Below the pieces are notes generated by a model. That model was not told the DNA's origin. It searched no databases and was given only the letters and a program-made list of their open reading frames with translations. From Candidatus Thorarchaeota archaeon (GTDB taxonomy: Archaea > Asgardarchaeota > Thorarchaeia > Thorarchaeales > Thorarchaeaceae), in the NCBI GenBank assembly GCA_018238205.1, contig JABCTV010000001.1:1-64000 (forward strand): a stretch of 64,000 nucleotides of DNA. The letters are read 5' to 3'. Numbering within the stretch: the first letter of the stretch is position 1; the number at the start of each line of letters is the position of its first letter. This document shows positions 1 to 9,611 of the stretch, piece after piece. Made by a program: the position numbers and the translations under genes.

Positions 1-923
1 TTGATCATTTCCTCTTGAAGAAAGCCTCCGAGGCAGGAGCAGAGGTAAGAACAGGAACAGAAGTTACTGATGTGCAAGAAGGATCCACTGATGTGAGCGT
101 TACTTGTCGTGATGGAAGCACTTTCTCAGCTCGATATCTTGTTGGTGCAGATGGTGTGAACAGTAGAGTTGCCAGATTAACTGGTATCAAATCCCGCTGG
201 GAAGACAAGGAAATCGGACTCTGTATTGAAGCAGGGGTTTCTATGGACTATGACGATATAATGCGTATAACCCAAGGACCCTATGAAGATTCCAAGAGAG
301 TATGTATTGAGATATTTTTCGGAGGATTGCAGCATGGTTATTCGTGGTGTTTTCCAAAGAAAGATGAAGTAAGCCTTGGTATGGGATGCCTTATGCCCTA
401 CGCGACAGGGCTTAAGAGCGCCTGGGCAAAGTTTGTTTCTAAATTCGAACAGCTGAATGGAATAAAGGTCGATATTTCAGATGCAAAAGCAATGAGAGTT
501 CCTCTTGGTGGACCCATAGAAACCACAATCACAAGACGTATCATGCTCATTGGTGACTCTGGTGGTTTTGTATCACCTGCAACCGGAGAAGGTATTTACT
601 ACGCAATTGAAACGGGTCAGATGGCTGCAGGAACGGTGTCAGATATAATTCAGGGAAAGATAGACAATGTGGATGATTACCAGAAGAAATGGAAACGCAC
701 AATTGGTAAACAACTCAAAGTATCTCATTTCTTAGCCAATATGATGTTCAACTCAGAAGCGAATATGGAGATGGTTGTTCAAATGGCGGCATCCGATGAT
801 TTCATGAAGAATCTAATGGTTGAGTTGATAGGTGGACTGAAACCGTATACAGAATTAAGAAATGCAATAATGAAGCGTGTAATCACCAGACATCCATTGA
901 AAGGCATTAAACTTCTAGTATAG
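1..923 (+). CDS. Geranylgeranyl reductase family flavoprotein (5' truncated by window edge)
   Basis: FAD-dependent reductase of the archaeal geranylgeranyl reductase family, which saturates isoprenoid chains of membrane lipids. The reading frame is open from base 3 back through the window edge (D-H-F-L-L-K-K precedes the first possible start), so the N-terminal FAD-binding GxGxxG part lies outside. Visible parts are the V-G-A-D-G-V-N-S segment of the FAD domain and the second FAD motif L-I-G-D-S-G-G-F-V-S-P-A-T-G-E-G with the following alanine/glycine-rich helix, both typical of the family. The C-terminal 100 residues are helical, as in archaeal members. The HD gene starts 13 bases downstream, suggesting co-transcription. 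The exact substrate cannot be told from sequence. Confidence 0.85.
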   Translation, partial: DHFLLKKASEAGAEVRTGTEVTDVQEGSTDVSVTCRDGSTFSARYLVGADGVNSRVARLTGIKSRWEDKEIGLCIEAGVSMDYDDIMRITQGPYEDSKRVCIEIFFGGLQHGYSWCFPKKDEVSLGMGCLMPYATGLKSAWAKFVSKFEQLNGIKVDISDAKAMRVPLGGPIETTITRRIMLIGDSGGFVSPATGEGIYYAIETGQMAAGTVSDIIQGKIDNVDDYQKKWKRTIGKQLKVSHFLANMMFNSEANMEMVVQMAASDDFMKNLMVELIGGLKPYTELRNAIMKRVITRHPLKGIKLLV

Positions 924-936
924 GAAGTAATAGATA

Positions 937-1536
937 TTGATAGAAAATGAAAAATTGCGGCAACAAATAGAGTTCCTGAAAGAAATAGATGATTTAAAAC
1001 AGATTTTTCGTCAAACTGTGCTAACTAAAGATCGGCGTCAGGAAAATGATGCTGAACACTCTTGGCATCTTGCAATGCTAGTGATGGTACTCTCAGAATA
1101 TTCTAACCACTCATCAATAGACCTTCTCAGAACAGTAAAGATGGTTCTAATTCATGATATCATAGAGATTGATGCAGGAGATACATTCTGTTATGATGAC
1201 CATGATAGAAATGCAAAGACTAAGAAGGAACGAAAGGCAGCACATCGCATCTTTGGCATTCTTCCTGAAAACCAAGCACAAGAATTCATTGATCTATGGG
1301 AAGAGTTTGAAGCCATGGAAACTCCTGAAGCCCAGTTTGCTGCTGCCGTAGATAGATTGCAACCATTATTGCTTAATTATTACTCGGAGGGGTATGCGTG
1401 GAAAAAACATGGAATAAAGAGAAGTCAGGTAATCGAACGTAACCATCACATTTCCAAAGGTTCCAAAGTTCTGTGGGAATTTGCAGAGAACCTCATTCAT
1501 GAGTCTGTGAAGAAAGGGTATCTAATTGATGGATGA
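937..1536 (+). CDS. HD-domain phosphohydrolase (YfbR/HDDC2-like 5'-nucleotidase)
   Basis: A 199-residue HD-superfamily protein. The metal ligands are visible as H-S-W-H near residue 43 (A-E-H-S-W-H-L-A-M) and the H-D pair in L-I-H-D-I-I-E-I-D-A-G-D; a later D-R-L-Q-P-L motif supplies the distal Asp. This pattern and length match the YfbR/HDDC2 group, which dephosphorylates deoxynucleoside 5'-monophosphates. The start is TTG, with A-G-G-A-A-G-like bases at the end of the upstream gene; no ATG fits in frame. It probably forms an operon with the geranylgeranyl reductase and ends 6 bases from the convergent cupin gene. The substrate is inferred from family only. Confidence 0.8.
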   Translation: MIENEKLRQQIEFLKEIDDLKQIFRQTVLTKDRRQENDAEHSWHLAMLVMVLSEYSNHSSIDLLRTVKMVLIHDIIEIDAGDTFCYDDHDRNAKTKKERKAAHRIFGILPENQAQEFIDLWEEFEAMETPEAQFAAAVDRLQPLLLNYYSEGYAWKKHGIKRSQVIERNHHISKGSKVLWEFAENLIHESVKKGYLIDG

Positions 1537-1542
1537 GTCCTG

Positions 1543-1911
1543 TTATACTAGTTCTTCGGCATCTGGTTGCCACGCAGGATCTACTATACATAGAAACTCC
1601 AGATTGTCTGAGCCTATATTTTCAATCCACTGAACTGCACGAGGAGGAATGTAGATTGTATCTCCAGGTGATACTTCAGCTGTTTCATCATCTATGTGCA
1701 TCAGTCCTTTTCCTTTCAGAATATAATAGACCTCAGATGCTTCATGGAACTTGTGAGGAAGTGATTTCTCCTCGGGTTTCAATGTGGCATGAGCAAGACT
1801 GTAGTTCAGGACCAAAGTCTGGGATTCGTGTTTTGGATTTATGATCTCACGTATTGTCGTATTATCTAAAGCATTAATCGATTCACGGTCCTGTAATCGT
1901 TTTATCAGCAT
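1543..1911 (-). CDS. Small single-domain cupin protein
   Basis: A 122-residue cupin. Conserved cupin motif 1 is seen as P-H-K-F-H-E-A-S-E-V-Y-Y-I-L-K-G-K-G and motif 2 as P-G-D-T-I-Y-I-P-P-R-A-V-Q-W-I. The His/Glu metal ligands of motif 1 are present, but the usual His of motif 2 (P-x-x-x-x-H) is replaced by Gln, so metal binding is uncertain. Small cupins of this type are found as sugar isomerases, dioxygenases or ligand sensors, so no reaction is assigned. It stands alone, convergent with the HD gene and upstream of no obvious partner. Confidence 0.8.
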   Translation of the reverse strand: MLIKRLQDRESINALDNTTIREIINPKHESQTLVLNYSLAHATLKPEEKSLPHKFHEASEVYYILKGKGLMHIDDETAEVSPGDTIYIPPRAVQWIENIGSDNLEFLCIVDPAWQPDAEELV

Positions 1912-1972
1912 AGTAATTCATTCTATACCAAGTAGTTAGTACAGATATAGCTGGCTATTGGCTAACATCATA

Positions 1973-3172
1973 TCAGAAATCTGGTGGTTTGTTGTTATAC
2001 CAACGAGGTATCTTCCCCATTGCAGGTTCATATCCGGAAAGGACATGCCGTGCAAGTATCAATCGCTGAACTTCGCTAGTTCCCTCATAGATTTGGTACA
2101 GTTTTGCATCCCTGAATAACTTCTCAACAGGGAATTGGTCGATGTAGCCATAACCACCATAGATTTGCACTGCCTCACTTGCTACTTCCATTGCTACATC
2201 AGTAGCGAATGCTTTAGCTGCACTTGCAGGAATTGTAGAATCACCGACTAAATCAGTGGTCCATGCAGCTTTGAGATACATAAGACGAGCAGCTTCTATT
2301 TTCATGAACATTTCGGCAAGTTTGAACTGAATTACTTCAAAGTTTTGAAGTTTTTCACCAAAAACCTCTCTTTTTCCAACATAATCACGAGCATATTCCA
2401 TTGCAGATCTTGCTAGACCTGTAGCAAATGCCGCAATTGCAGGACGTGTCATAGAGAAAGTCTTCATTGCAATCTTGAAGCCTTCACCCTCAGAACCCAG
2501 CATATTCTCAACAGGGACTTTCACATCTCTTAGTATCACAGATGTAGTAGTTGATGCTTTATGTCCCATCTTCTCAACTGGGCGCCCAATCTTTAGTCCT
2601 GGAGAGTCTGCATCTACTATGAATGCGCATAATGCCTTGTGTCTTTTACTTGGATCAAGACTAGCAAAGACTGTGAATATATCAGCATGAGGGGCATTTG
2701 TAATCCAAAATTTTGAACCATTCAGAACATAGTTATCGCCATCTCGTTCAACACGGGTTTGAATTCCTGCCACATCAGAACCCATACCTGGTTCAGAGCA
2801 GGCAAAGCTGATGAACTTCAGACTTTCAGTGAGCGGTCTGAGATACTTCTCTTTTTGGTCATCTGTACCTGCAACAAGGATTGGTTCTGCTCCGAGGGAA
2901 TTGACATAGATACTTGTTGTCATTCCTGCGCAACCTGCAGCCAACTCTTCAACAACTATGCACTGTTCTAGAGTGCCAAGTCCTTGGCCACCATACTCCT
3001 TTGGAATTGCTAGATTCATCAAACCAGCTTCCCAGCATTTCTGCATGATTGGTCGTGGAAATTCACCAGTCTTATCGTAATAATGTGCAAAGGGAATCAT
3101 ATACTCCTGAGCAAATGCTCGAGCACTGTTTCTCAAATTGGTCTGTTCTTTGGTCAAGGTGAAGTCAATCAT
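1973..3172 (-). CDS. Acyl-CoA dehydrogenase
   Basis: FAD enzyme that oxidises acyl-CoA to enoyl-CoA. It has the full acyl-CoA dehydrogenase layout: helical N-domain with E-Y-G-G-Q-G-L-G-T, the middle beta domain signature A-C-S-E-P-G-M-G-S-D followed by G-S-K-F-W-I-T-N-A, and the C-domain with Q-I-Y-G-G-Y-G-Y and I-Y-E-G-T-S-E-V-Q-R, whose Glu is the usual catalytic base. I chose the ATG at 3172, preceded by GAGTGAG, over a GTG nine bases upstream. It lies 85 bases downstream of the Hdr/oxidoreductase operon on the same strand, so electrons from acyl-CoA oxidation may feed that complex. Chain-length specificity is not readable. Confidence 0.93.
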   Translation of the reverse strand: MIDFTLTKEQTNLRNSARAFAQEYMIPFAHYYDKTGEFPRPIMQKCWEAGLMNLAIPKEYGGQGLGTLEQCIVVEELAAGCAGMTTSIYVNSLGAEPILVAGTDDQKEKYLRPLTESLKFISFACSEPGMGSDVAGIQTRVERDGDNYVLNGSKFWITNAPHADIFTVFASLDPSKRHKALCAFIVDADSPGLKIGRPVEKMGHKASTTTSVILRDVKVPVENMLGSEGEGFKIAMKTFSMTRPAIAAFATGLARSAMEYARDYVGKREVFGEKLQNFEVIQFKLAEMFMKIEAARLMYLKAAWTTDLVGDSTIPASAAKAFATDVAMEVASEAVQIYGGYGYIDQFPVEKLFRDAKLYQIYEGTSEVQRLILARHVLSGYEPAMGKIPRWYNNKPPDF

Positions 3173-3257
3173 GATACTCACTCTAATTATGACTAATACT
3201 ATCAGCTTTTCAGCGGATGCTTAAGATAATTCCTGAGTAGCAGAATTTGTAGATATT

Positions 3258-6179
3258 TTACGTCTGTGATGATGTGATTTGTCGTACTACCTCTGGAAGA
3301 CTCCACTTGAGGTCAAGGACAAGTGCCCCATCAGCTGGAGCTGGACATCTACGTACGCACGTACGACAAGCAACGCACAACCAAAGATCTACTTCTACTG
3401 ATCCAAAACCTGGTGATTCCTTTTCAAACACAATATTATCAGTTGGTTTTGTGGTTGCGAGTGATTTTACAGTCGTATAGAATAGGCTTCTGTTTGTCGG
3501 TAACTCAGCAATTGCCTCATCTGAGAACTCAAACATTTCAGGTATGCGGAGTACAGGTGTGAGTTTAATTGCATTTTCTGGACATTCAAGTTCACATAAT
3601 TTACAACCTAAACAGCGTGAATGAGTCCATTCAATTGTACCAAAGCCCAATAATGGAGCATAACCCATCTGGCTCTTGTACTCTTCCAGAACAGATGGAA
3701 CATCCACATCTGCTAAATCAGCCACAGTAACTTTTTGTCTTGTAGATGGTAACTTTGCACGAGTACGATATGTAAGTAAGACTGCAGACTGTATCTTCTC
3801 TTCCACTTCATTTAGAATCGTTTCAGCAATAATGGAGCCGTGGATACTTACTTTTGTCAGCTTATCACGAGATCTAGAGAAAGTTTCAAGAGAAACAGCT
3901 AATTTTCCGATATCTTCGGCCTTCAAATCAGAGAGAAGAGTTTCGATTTCTTTTCGTGCTGTGGTAAGCTGACGAGCTATGTTTGAAACTATCTGAACTG
4001 TGACTTCAGCCTCTATTGGCGTACGAAGGACATCATACAGGATATACCCATGTTCTTCTCCAACTGTAACAAGGTCCTCATTTCGTTTCATCTGGACAAG
4101 ATGGAGAAACACCTTATCTTGAGGTATACCTGTCTTCTCGGTAAGGTCTTTTGATGTCAAAGCTCCTTTTTCTCGAACTACTGCTAGAATCGTACCTCGC
4201 TCAACCTCGTCCTGAAGGAATTTCTTCACCAGTGGTTTATTTGCTTCAGGGTCAATCCTTCCACCATACACTGTTACATCCATGTTCGAAATTGAACAGT
4301 TAATACATCTACCAGCTTCGGTTGTAGATATTGCATCATTAAACCCAAGCTCAACTTCATCAAAGGTTGTAGCTCTGGTTTCTGGTTCCAATACAGGCAT
4401 TGTTGCTCTTTGCTCTTCTTGTGCTTGTGCCTTGTCGGCTTCTACAGTTGCGATTATAGTTCCAGAGGTAGTGATTTCTTGAGAAATGGTTTCTCCACGA
4501 AGATACTGATTTATTGAAACCGCTGCTTTCTTTCCAGCTCCAACCGCCTTGACTACAGTAGCAGGACCTGAAACCGCATCGCCTCCGGCAAATACACCTT
4601 GAACACTTGTCTGATGGGATAGTGGATTAGTCTGTATTAGACCCCACTCGGTGTATTCTAGGTCTGAGAAGTAATCATCAGCATCTATCCCTTGACCAAT
4701 CGCTACAACAATGCTGTCAACTTCAATATCAAATTCAGAATCAGGTATTGGGACAGGTCTTCTCCGTCCGGACTCATCAGGCTCACCCAGCTCCATTTTG
4801 ATACATCGCAGACCTGTTATCTTTCCACCATCCTCAAGTATCTTGACTGGGGAAGAGAGAATTTTGAGAGAGATGCCTTCGTGTTCAGCATCCTCTATCT
4901 CGGTTTCAATAGCGGGCATTTCTTCGCGGGATCGTCTGTATACAATACTTACTTCACTTGCACCAATTCGAAGGGATATTCGTGCAGAGTCAATAGCAGC
5001 ATTTCCACCACCAATTACGGCAACGCGTTTACCAATTTTGACTTTCTTGTCCATATTGATATCATCGAGAAACTCTAGTGAATGAAATACACCCTTTGCG
5101 TCCTCTCCTTCAATACGTAATTTGCGACTTGAAGAGGCACCAGTTCCAACAAAGACTGCACTGAAACCTTTTGTTAATAATTCACTTGGATTAGTGATGT
5201 GTTGGTTATTGAGAATCTCTACACCAAGCTGTTGAACATAGAATATTTCTTCTTCAAGAACATCTCGTGGAAGCCGATATGATGGAATACCATATCTGAG
5301 GAGACCTCCGTTTTTGGGTTTGGACTCAAAAATTGTTACGGGGTAACCCATCCGTGCTAAATCGTATGCACAGCCTATACCAGCTGGTCCAGCACCAACA
5401 ACAGCAATCTTCTCTTCTTTATCTATAACAGGAGTTGGTGTTTCTATCTTGCCACTTGCTCGCTCGTTATCTGCTAAGAATCTGTGAAGGTTTCTGATAC
5501 TAACTGGTTGATCTATTACACCTCTTTGGCATTTACTTTCACAGGGAGCATTGCAGACCCTGCCCAGTGTTCCAGCAAAGGGGTATGTATCCCTCATTAG
5601 TCGAAGTGCTTCATCAAATCGTCTATCACGAGTTAGATTGACAAATCGTTGAGTTCGGACTCCAGCAGGGCATTCAACATGGCAGGGTGGTTGACCATAC
5701 CGGGTTGTGATATTCAGATTCTGTTGAAGTAGATACAACGCAGCTTCAGGATCAGTATCAATCTTTGATGTGATTTCTTGCAGTGATTCAGTAAATGCAT
5801 CCTTCTCATCTTCAGCAGCCTCGGATGCTTCCAGTGTATCTGTTAGTGATTTGAGTAGGTCTTGTAATGCATCTGTTGTAGAAATAGCTACAGTTTCCTC
5901 AAGATTAGTAATCGCGTCTTTGAGTACGGCATTATTTTTTATTTCTGAAGCAATGTCAACCTTTTTAGCTGCACTAAGAAACTTGGTAAAATACGAGTCT
6001 GGAAATGCAACGATTTCATCAACTAATGGAGAGAGTTCTTTCCCCAGATTGTCAATTGCCTCGTTTACCTTGCTTGAAGGGATAGCTTGTTCTTCCTTCA
6101 ATCCACCAAGAGATAATATCATATCCATCATGCGCTGACGTTTTGGAGAAAGTTCCTTTGGAGTATCAGACCCGCTCAT
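3258..6179 (-). CDS. GltD/NfnB-like NAD(P)H:acceptor oxidoreductase with C-terminal ferredoxin domains
   Basis: A 973-residue multidomain flavoprotein. Residues 1-150 are helical with no recognised domain. Residues about 160-245 form the Fe-S entry domain of glutamate synthase small subunits (C-H-V-E-C-P-A-G-V, then C-N-A-P-C-E-S-K-C). A FAD Rossmann fold follows (V-V-G-A-G-P-A-G-I-G near 260) and a pyridine-nucleotide fold (V-I-G-G-G-N-A-A-I-D near 390). After a helical stretch the C-terminus carries two 4Fe-4S motifs (C-L-G-C-K-L-C-E-L-E-C-P and C-V-A-C-R-T-C-V-R-R-C-P). The ATG overlaps the stop of the HdrA-MvhD gene as ATGA, implying translational coupling. Likely the NAD(P)H module of an Hdr-type complex; no glutamate synthase large domain is present. 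Confidence 0.85.
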   Translation of the reverse strand: MSGSDTPKELSPKRQRMMDMILSLGGLKEEQAIPSSKVNEAIDNLGKELSPLVDEIVAFPDSYFTKFLSAAKKVDIASEIKNNAVLKDAITNLEETVAISTTDALQDLLKSLTDTLEASEAAEDEKDAFTESLQEITSKIDTDPEAALYLLQQNLNITTRYGQPPCHVECPAGVRTQRFVNLTRDRRFDEALRLMRDTYPFAGTLGRVCNAPCESKCQRGVIDQPVSIRNLHRFLADNERASGKIETPTPVIDKEEKIAVVGAGPAGIGCAYDLARMGYPVTIFESKPKNGGLLRYGIPSYRLPRDVLEEEIFYVQQLGVEILNNQHITNPSELLTKGFSAVFVGTGASSSRKLRIEGEDAKGVFHSLEFLDDINMDKKVKIGKRVAVIGGGNAAIDSARISLRIGASEVSIVYRRSREEMPAIETEIEDAEHEGISLKILSSPVKILEDGGKITGLRCIKMELGEPDESGRRRPVPIPDSEFDIEVDSIVVAIGQGIDADDYFSDLEYTEWGLIQTNPLSHQTSVQGVFAGGDAVSGPATVVKAVGAGKKAAVSINQYLRGETISQEITTSGTIIATVEADKAQAQEEQRATMPVLEPETRATTFDEVELGFNDAISTTEAGRCINCSISNMDVTVYGGRIDPEANKPLVKKFLQDEVERGTILAVVREKGALTSKDLTEKTGIPQDKVFLHLVQMKRNEDLVTVGEEHGYILYDVLRTPIEAEVTVQIVSNIARQLTTARKEIETLLSDLKAEDIGKLAVSLETFSRSRDKLTKVSIHGSIIAETILNEVEEKIQSAVLLTYRTRAKLPSTRQKVTVADLADVDVPSVLEEYKSQMGYAPLLGFGTIEWTHSRCLGCKLCELECPENAIKLTPVLRIPEMFEFSDEAIAELPTNRSLFYTTVKSLATTKPTDNIVFEKESPGFGSVEVDLWLCVACRTCVRRCPAPADGALVLDLKWSLPEVVRQITSSQT

Positions 6180-8344
6180 TTACCTGCCTCCATCCATTTA
6201 CCTGCCGTCCCCTTATGTACGGGTGTGGGACCAAGCTCGTTAGCACGGCGTACCATTTCAGATATTGCAGTTGTGAACCTTTCAGGCTCAGCACTAAACA
6301 TTCGGAACATGTCTACACGTTCACCTTTCCATCCAATAGCATTCAAAATATCACGAGCGACATCTACCTGTACCTGTGCAATTTCATTGCCTGTTCCTCC
6401 AGCATGGCACCTATTCGTTTCACAGGCAGCAATCATGACGGAGCTCGCACCACCTTCAAAGGCCTTGAGAATGTCAATGATACTCACCCGACCTGCACAA
6501 GGCACTGGAATCAGACGGGTGCTTGCGGGATACTTCATCTTTTGAGTACCAGCAATGTCCATAGTGGAAACTGCACATTCTTCACAGTAAAAACACAGAG
6601 TTATTGGATAATCTGGTCCTGCTCCATCTAGAGTAGCTTCAATTTCAGACCACATCTGATCATTGGATAAGAAATTCAATTGAGTGGCTCCAGTAGGACA
6701 GAGACTTTGGCAGACACCACAAGAATGACAATTGAGAGTGTCAATTGCGGCTTTGAACAGTATTTTATCATCCTCACTCGTTTCCTCGGAATCAGTCTGT
6801 TCAATCATAATTGGAACTCCACGAGGACAATGCTGTGCACAGAGACTGCATCCTACACAATCATCAACATCTAGGACTGCACCTCTCAAGATAGCCTGAA
6901 TTTTTCCACCTTGGAGTTCATTATGTAGAACAAGTGCACCAGCTTGGGCATCTGTTATTGATTCTGAAACAAATTGAGGTCTTGTGACTGCTCCAACAGC
7001 AATAACACCTCTTCTACGAGTTTCATTTCGGCGCAACTTTCCATAGAGTTCCTTAATGTGACCATCATCCTCTATAGCATATCCAAGAGTTTCTGAGAGC
7101 TCGGAAATTCCATCCGGGGGTAGAATTGCTGTTGAAAGCACTAATAGATCTGAAGACACCTCTAGATATGTATCCATCAAAGAGTCATAGATTTTAACTC
7201 GTGTCTTCCCATCTTGTTCCCAGACCATGCTGATTCTACCGCGAATATAATCTACACCAATTTCACGAGATTCCTTGTAGACCATTTCGTGTTCAAAAGG
7301 AACTCGAATGTCCATATAGACAACACGAACATTGGCATCCGGTATCCGTTTCAAGATTTCAAGTGAGTTGTCGATAGCAAAAGTGCAGCAGAGTTTACTG
7401 CAGTCCTTTTTGTAGTCCTCGGACCGACTACCAACACATTGGACCATTACAACCTCTTTTACAGGACCACCATCTGACGGACGGGCTAAGGAGCCTTCTG
7501 TTAGTAATCTGGAAAGCTGAAACTGTGTTATTACATCAGGATTCTTTCCGTACCGGTATTCTTCCATCTCTATCGGTTCAAACTCCTTGAATCCTGTGGC
7601 CATTACAACAGCTGATGTATTCAGAGTGAGTTCATCATCACTGTCTTCTGTAAGATAGTGGATAGTGAAATTGCCCATCTCTCCAGTAACAAACTTCACC
7701 CGGGTCTTAGTCAGAATAGTGATTTTGTCGTCCTTTTCAAGAGCCTCTAGGCGGCCGCTCAGAATCTCCTTACCAGATTTACCAGTGGGAGCAACAATGG
7801 GAAGGTGTTTTACATGGCCTCCAATCTGATCACTGACCTCGATGAGAGTGACATCATATCCTAGATTTGAGAGGCTCAGAGCTGATTCAATACCTGCGAT
7901 TCCTCCACCGACGACTGTAACATGGTTTGCGATTTCTTTTGTTTCGGGAATCAAAGGAACGGAAGTAGCTGAACGTACTAAAGTCCCGCGAATCATGTCC
8001 AATGACTTCTTGCTTGCTTCGTCAATATCGCCATGAACCCATGCTGAATGTTCACGAATATTGACATACTGTATCTGTGAACTTGCAATTCCCTTTTCCT
8101 TTAGATATTGATCAATGCGAGGTTGAATTTTTTGACTTGTGCAGGCAGCAATTACTAAGTGACCTCCATTTTCCTTCAAGAGGGCACCAATCTTTGCAAG
8201 ACCTTCATCTTGGCAGACCAAATTCTCTACTGTAACTGATGATGCCAGACTATTTTTCTTCAGTTCAGATTCGAGGAAATCGTATGAGAGCCCTAATTGT
8301 TCACCGCATGTGCATAGTAACACTGCTGATTTATTATCATCCAT
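6176..8344 (-). CDS. hdrA: HdrA-MvhD fusion: heterodisulfide reductase subunit A with MvhD domain
   Basis: A 722-residue fusion. The N-terminal part resembles HdrA: a CTCG motif near the start, a FAD-binding V-V-G-G-G-I-A-G-I-E, the conserved M-V-Q-C-V-G-S-R-S-E-D with the downstream C-S-K-L-C-C Cys cluster, and two 4Fe-4S motifs (C-V-G-C-S-L-C-A-Q-H-C-P and C-H-S-C-G-V-C-Q-S-L-C-P). The last 150 residues match MvhD/FrhD delta subunits (C-F-Y-C-E-E-C, V-P-C-A-G-R-V, C-E-T-N-R-C-H). HdrA holds the bifurcating flavin in methanogens. The chosen ATG lies one base after the upstream stop (TGAGATG); a longer upstream extension would overlap the previous gene. Part of a five-gene minus-strand operon. 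Confidence 0.88.
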   Translation of the reverse strand: MDDNKSAVLLCTCGEQLGLSYDFLESELKKNSLASSVTVENLVCQDEGLAKIGALLKENGGHLVIAACTSQKIQPRIDQYLKEKGIASSQIQYVNIREHSAWVHGDIDEASKKSLDMIRGTLVRSATSVPLIPETKEIANHVTVVGGGIAGIESALSLSNLGYDVTLIEVSDQIGGHVKHLPIVAPTGKSGKEILSGRLEALEKDDKITILTKTRVKFVTGEMGNFTIHYLTEDSDDELTLNTSAVVMATGFKEFEPIEMEEYRYGKNPDVITQFQLSRLLTEGSLARPSDGGPVKEVVMVQCVGSRSEDYKKDCSKLCCTFAIDNSLEILKRIPDANVRVVYMDIRVPFEHEMVYKESREIGVDYIRGRISMVWEQDGKTRVKIYDSLMDTYLEVSSDLLVLSTAILPPDGISELSETLGYAIEDDGHIKELYGKLRRNETRRRGVIAVGAVTRPQFVSESITDAQAGALVLHNELQGGKIQAILRGAVLDVDDCVGCSLCAQHCPRGVPIMIEQTDSEETSEDDKILFKAAIDTLNCHSCGVCQSLCPTGATQLNFLSNDQMWSEIEATLDGAGPDYPITLCFYCEECAVSTMDIAGTQKMKYPASTRLIPVPCAGRVSIIDILKAFEGGASSVMIAACETNRCHAGGTGNEIAQVQVDVARDILNAIGWKGERVDMFRMFSAEPERFTTAISEMVRRANELGPTPVHKGTAGKWMEAGK

Positions 8345-8345
8345 C

Positions 8346-9608
8346 TCATTCGCACTTCCTATTCTGGAGTATTTTTGAAACAACAGCTCTCGCCTGGGTT
8401 ACACTCTCAGGAACCTCCGAAGGTCCCAGTGCAGAACCGCAAGCATAGATGCGATCTCCTACAACAACTTCAGTTTCTGGATTTGAAGCACCAATGAAAC
8501 CACTTGCTGATTTTAATCCAAGAGATTCTATAATCTGTGAACTTCCTGAAGAGGGTTCAAGAGCAGATGATAACACGAAAAGATCTACTGAGAATTTCAG
8601 ATACTTGTCCAACAATGAATCGTATACAATGATGTCAAGTCTATCATCTTTTTGTGGTTCAATACTTGCTACACGTCCACGGACAAATTCTACACCAGCC
8701 TCACGTGTATCACGATAATATTTCTCATAGCGATCATAAGTTCGAATATCCATGTAGACCACGCTAACATCTACGTTTTCTCGTTCCTGTGTGAGAATTG
8801 CTGCATGCTTCAATGCGAATACACAGCAGATTTTGGAACAATATGGGTAGTAATTCTCATCTCGACTTCCAACACATTGAACCATCATGACATGTTTTGC
8901 AGGTTTTCCATCAGATGGTTTCAGAAGAATTCCTTTTGTTTCTCCAAGTGGATCTAATATTTGAGCTAACTCAAGTTGTGTGATGATATTTGGATGTGTT
9001 CCATATCCATATTCATCAACATTTACTGGTTTCATTTCGTGGTAGCCTGTTGCAATGACAATATCAGATACATTGATTGTTTTCTTGGTCCCCTTTGCTT
9101 CAAGATTGATTGCCTTAGTCGGACACTCCTCTGCTGCAACAGCAGTTCCTTCATCTTCGATTTTAGGGTCATATACCACAGCTTGTGGTTGACACTGTGG
9201 AGATACCAAACTAAACGCCTTTGATTTTTCAATACATAGACCACACATAGTACACTTCTTTGGGTCGACATATTGAGGTCCTATATCCAGTTTGACACTG
9301 AATTTACCAGGAGTTCCTGAAAACTCTTCAACCTGACAATTCATCTTTAAATCAATATTGGGTTGCTCAGTAAGCGCGCTTCTATAGAAACATTTACGAA
9401 TTCCAGGGCGCGAACGATTTCCTTCAAAACAATAGAAGCAATCATCTGTTGGAAATGCCTTGTAGAGATTGAGCGCATTCCCCCCAGTGGTTGATAACCT
9501 CTCAACTAGCACGGTCTTGATTCCGGAATCAGCCAACTCGACTGCTGCGGTCATCCCTGCCACGCCAGCACCTATGATGAGAACTGGGTTAGACACTGTT
9601 CTCTTCAC
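8346..9608 (-). CDS. Short HdrA-like flavin/Fe-S protein
   Basis: A 420-residue HdrA homologue shorter than the neighbouring HdrA-MvhD. It has the FAD motif I-I-G-A-G-V-A-G-M-T at the N-terminus, a Cys cluster D-D-C-F-Y-C then R-K-C-F-Y, a ferredoxin-like C-T-M-C-G-L-C, and the hallmark M-V-Q-C-V-G-S-R with C-S-K-I-C-C. The ferredoxin motif lacks a fourth Cys at the usual spacing; a Cys in E-E-C-P-T-K-A-I about 46 residues later may complete it. It lacks the MvhD domain and the C-terminal double ferredoxin. The GTG start is 3 bases after the HdrB stop; a second in-frame GTG 12 bases later is also possible. Likely partner subunit of the same complex. Confidence 0.82.
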   Translation of the reverse strand: MKRTVSNPVLIIGAGVAGMTAAVELADSGIKTVLVERLSTTGGNALNLYKAFPTDDCFYCFEGNRSRPGIRKCFYRSALTEQPNIDLKMNCQVEEFSGTPGKFSVKLDIGPQYVDPKKCTMCGLCIEKSKAFSLVSPQCQPQAVVYDPKIEDEGTAVAAEECPTKAINLEAKGTKKTINVSDIVIATGYHEMKPVNVDEYGYGTHPNIITQLELAQILDPLGETKGILLKPSDGKPAKHVMMVQCVGSRDENYYPYCSKICCVFALKHAAILTQERENVDVSVVYMDIRTYDRYEKYYRDTREAGVEFVRGRVASIEPQKDDRLDIIVYDSLLDKYLKFSVDLFVLSSALEPSSGSSQIIESLGLKSASGFIGASNPETEVVVGDRIYACGSALGPSEVPESVTQARAVVSKILQNRKCE

Positions 9609-9611
9609 ACC

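Noticed and set aside
4692-5085. Two plus-strand frames opposite the GltD-like gene
   Set aside because: Fully inside a well-conserved minus-strand FAD/NAD(P) domain; no start signal or domain of their own.
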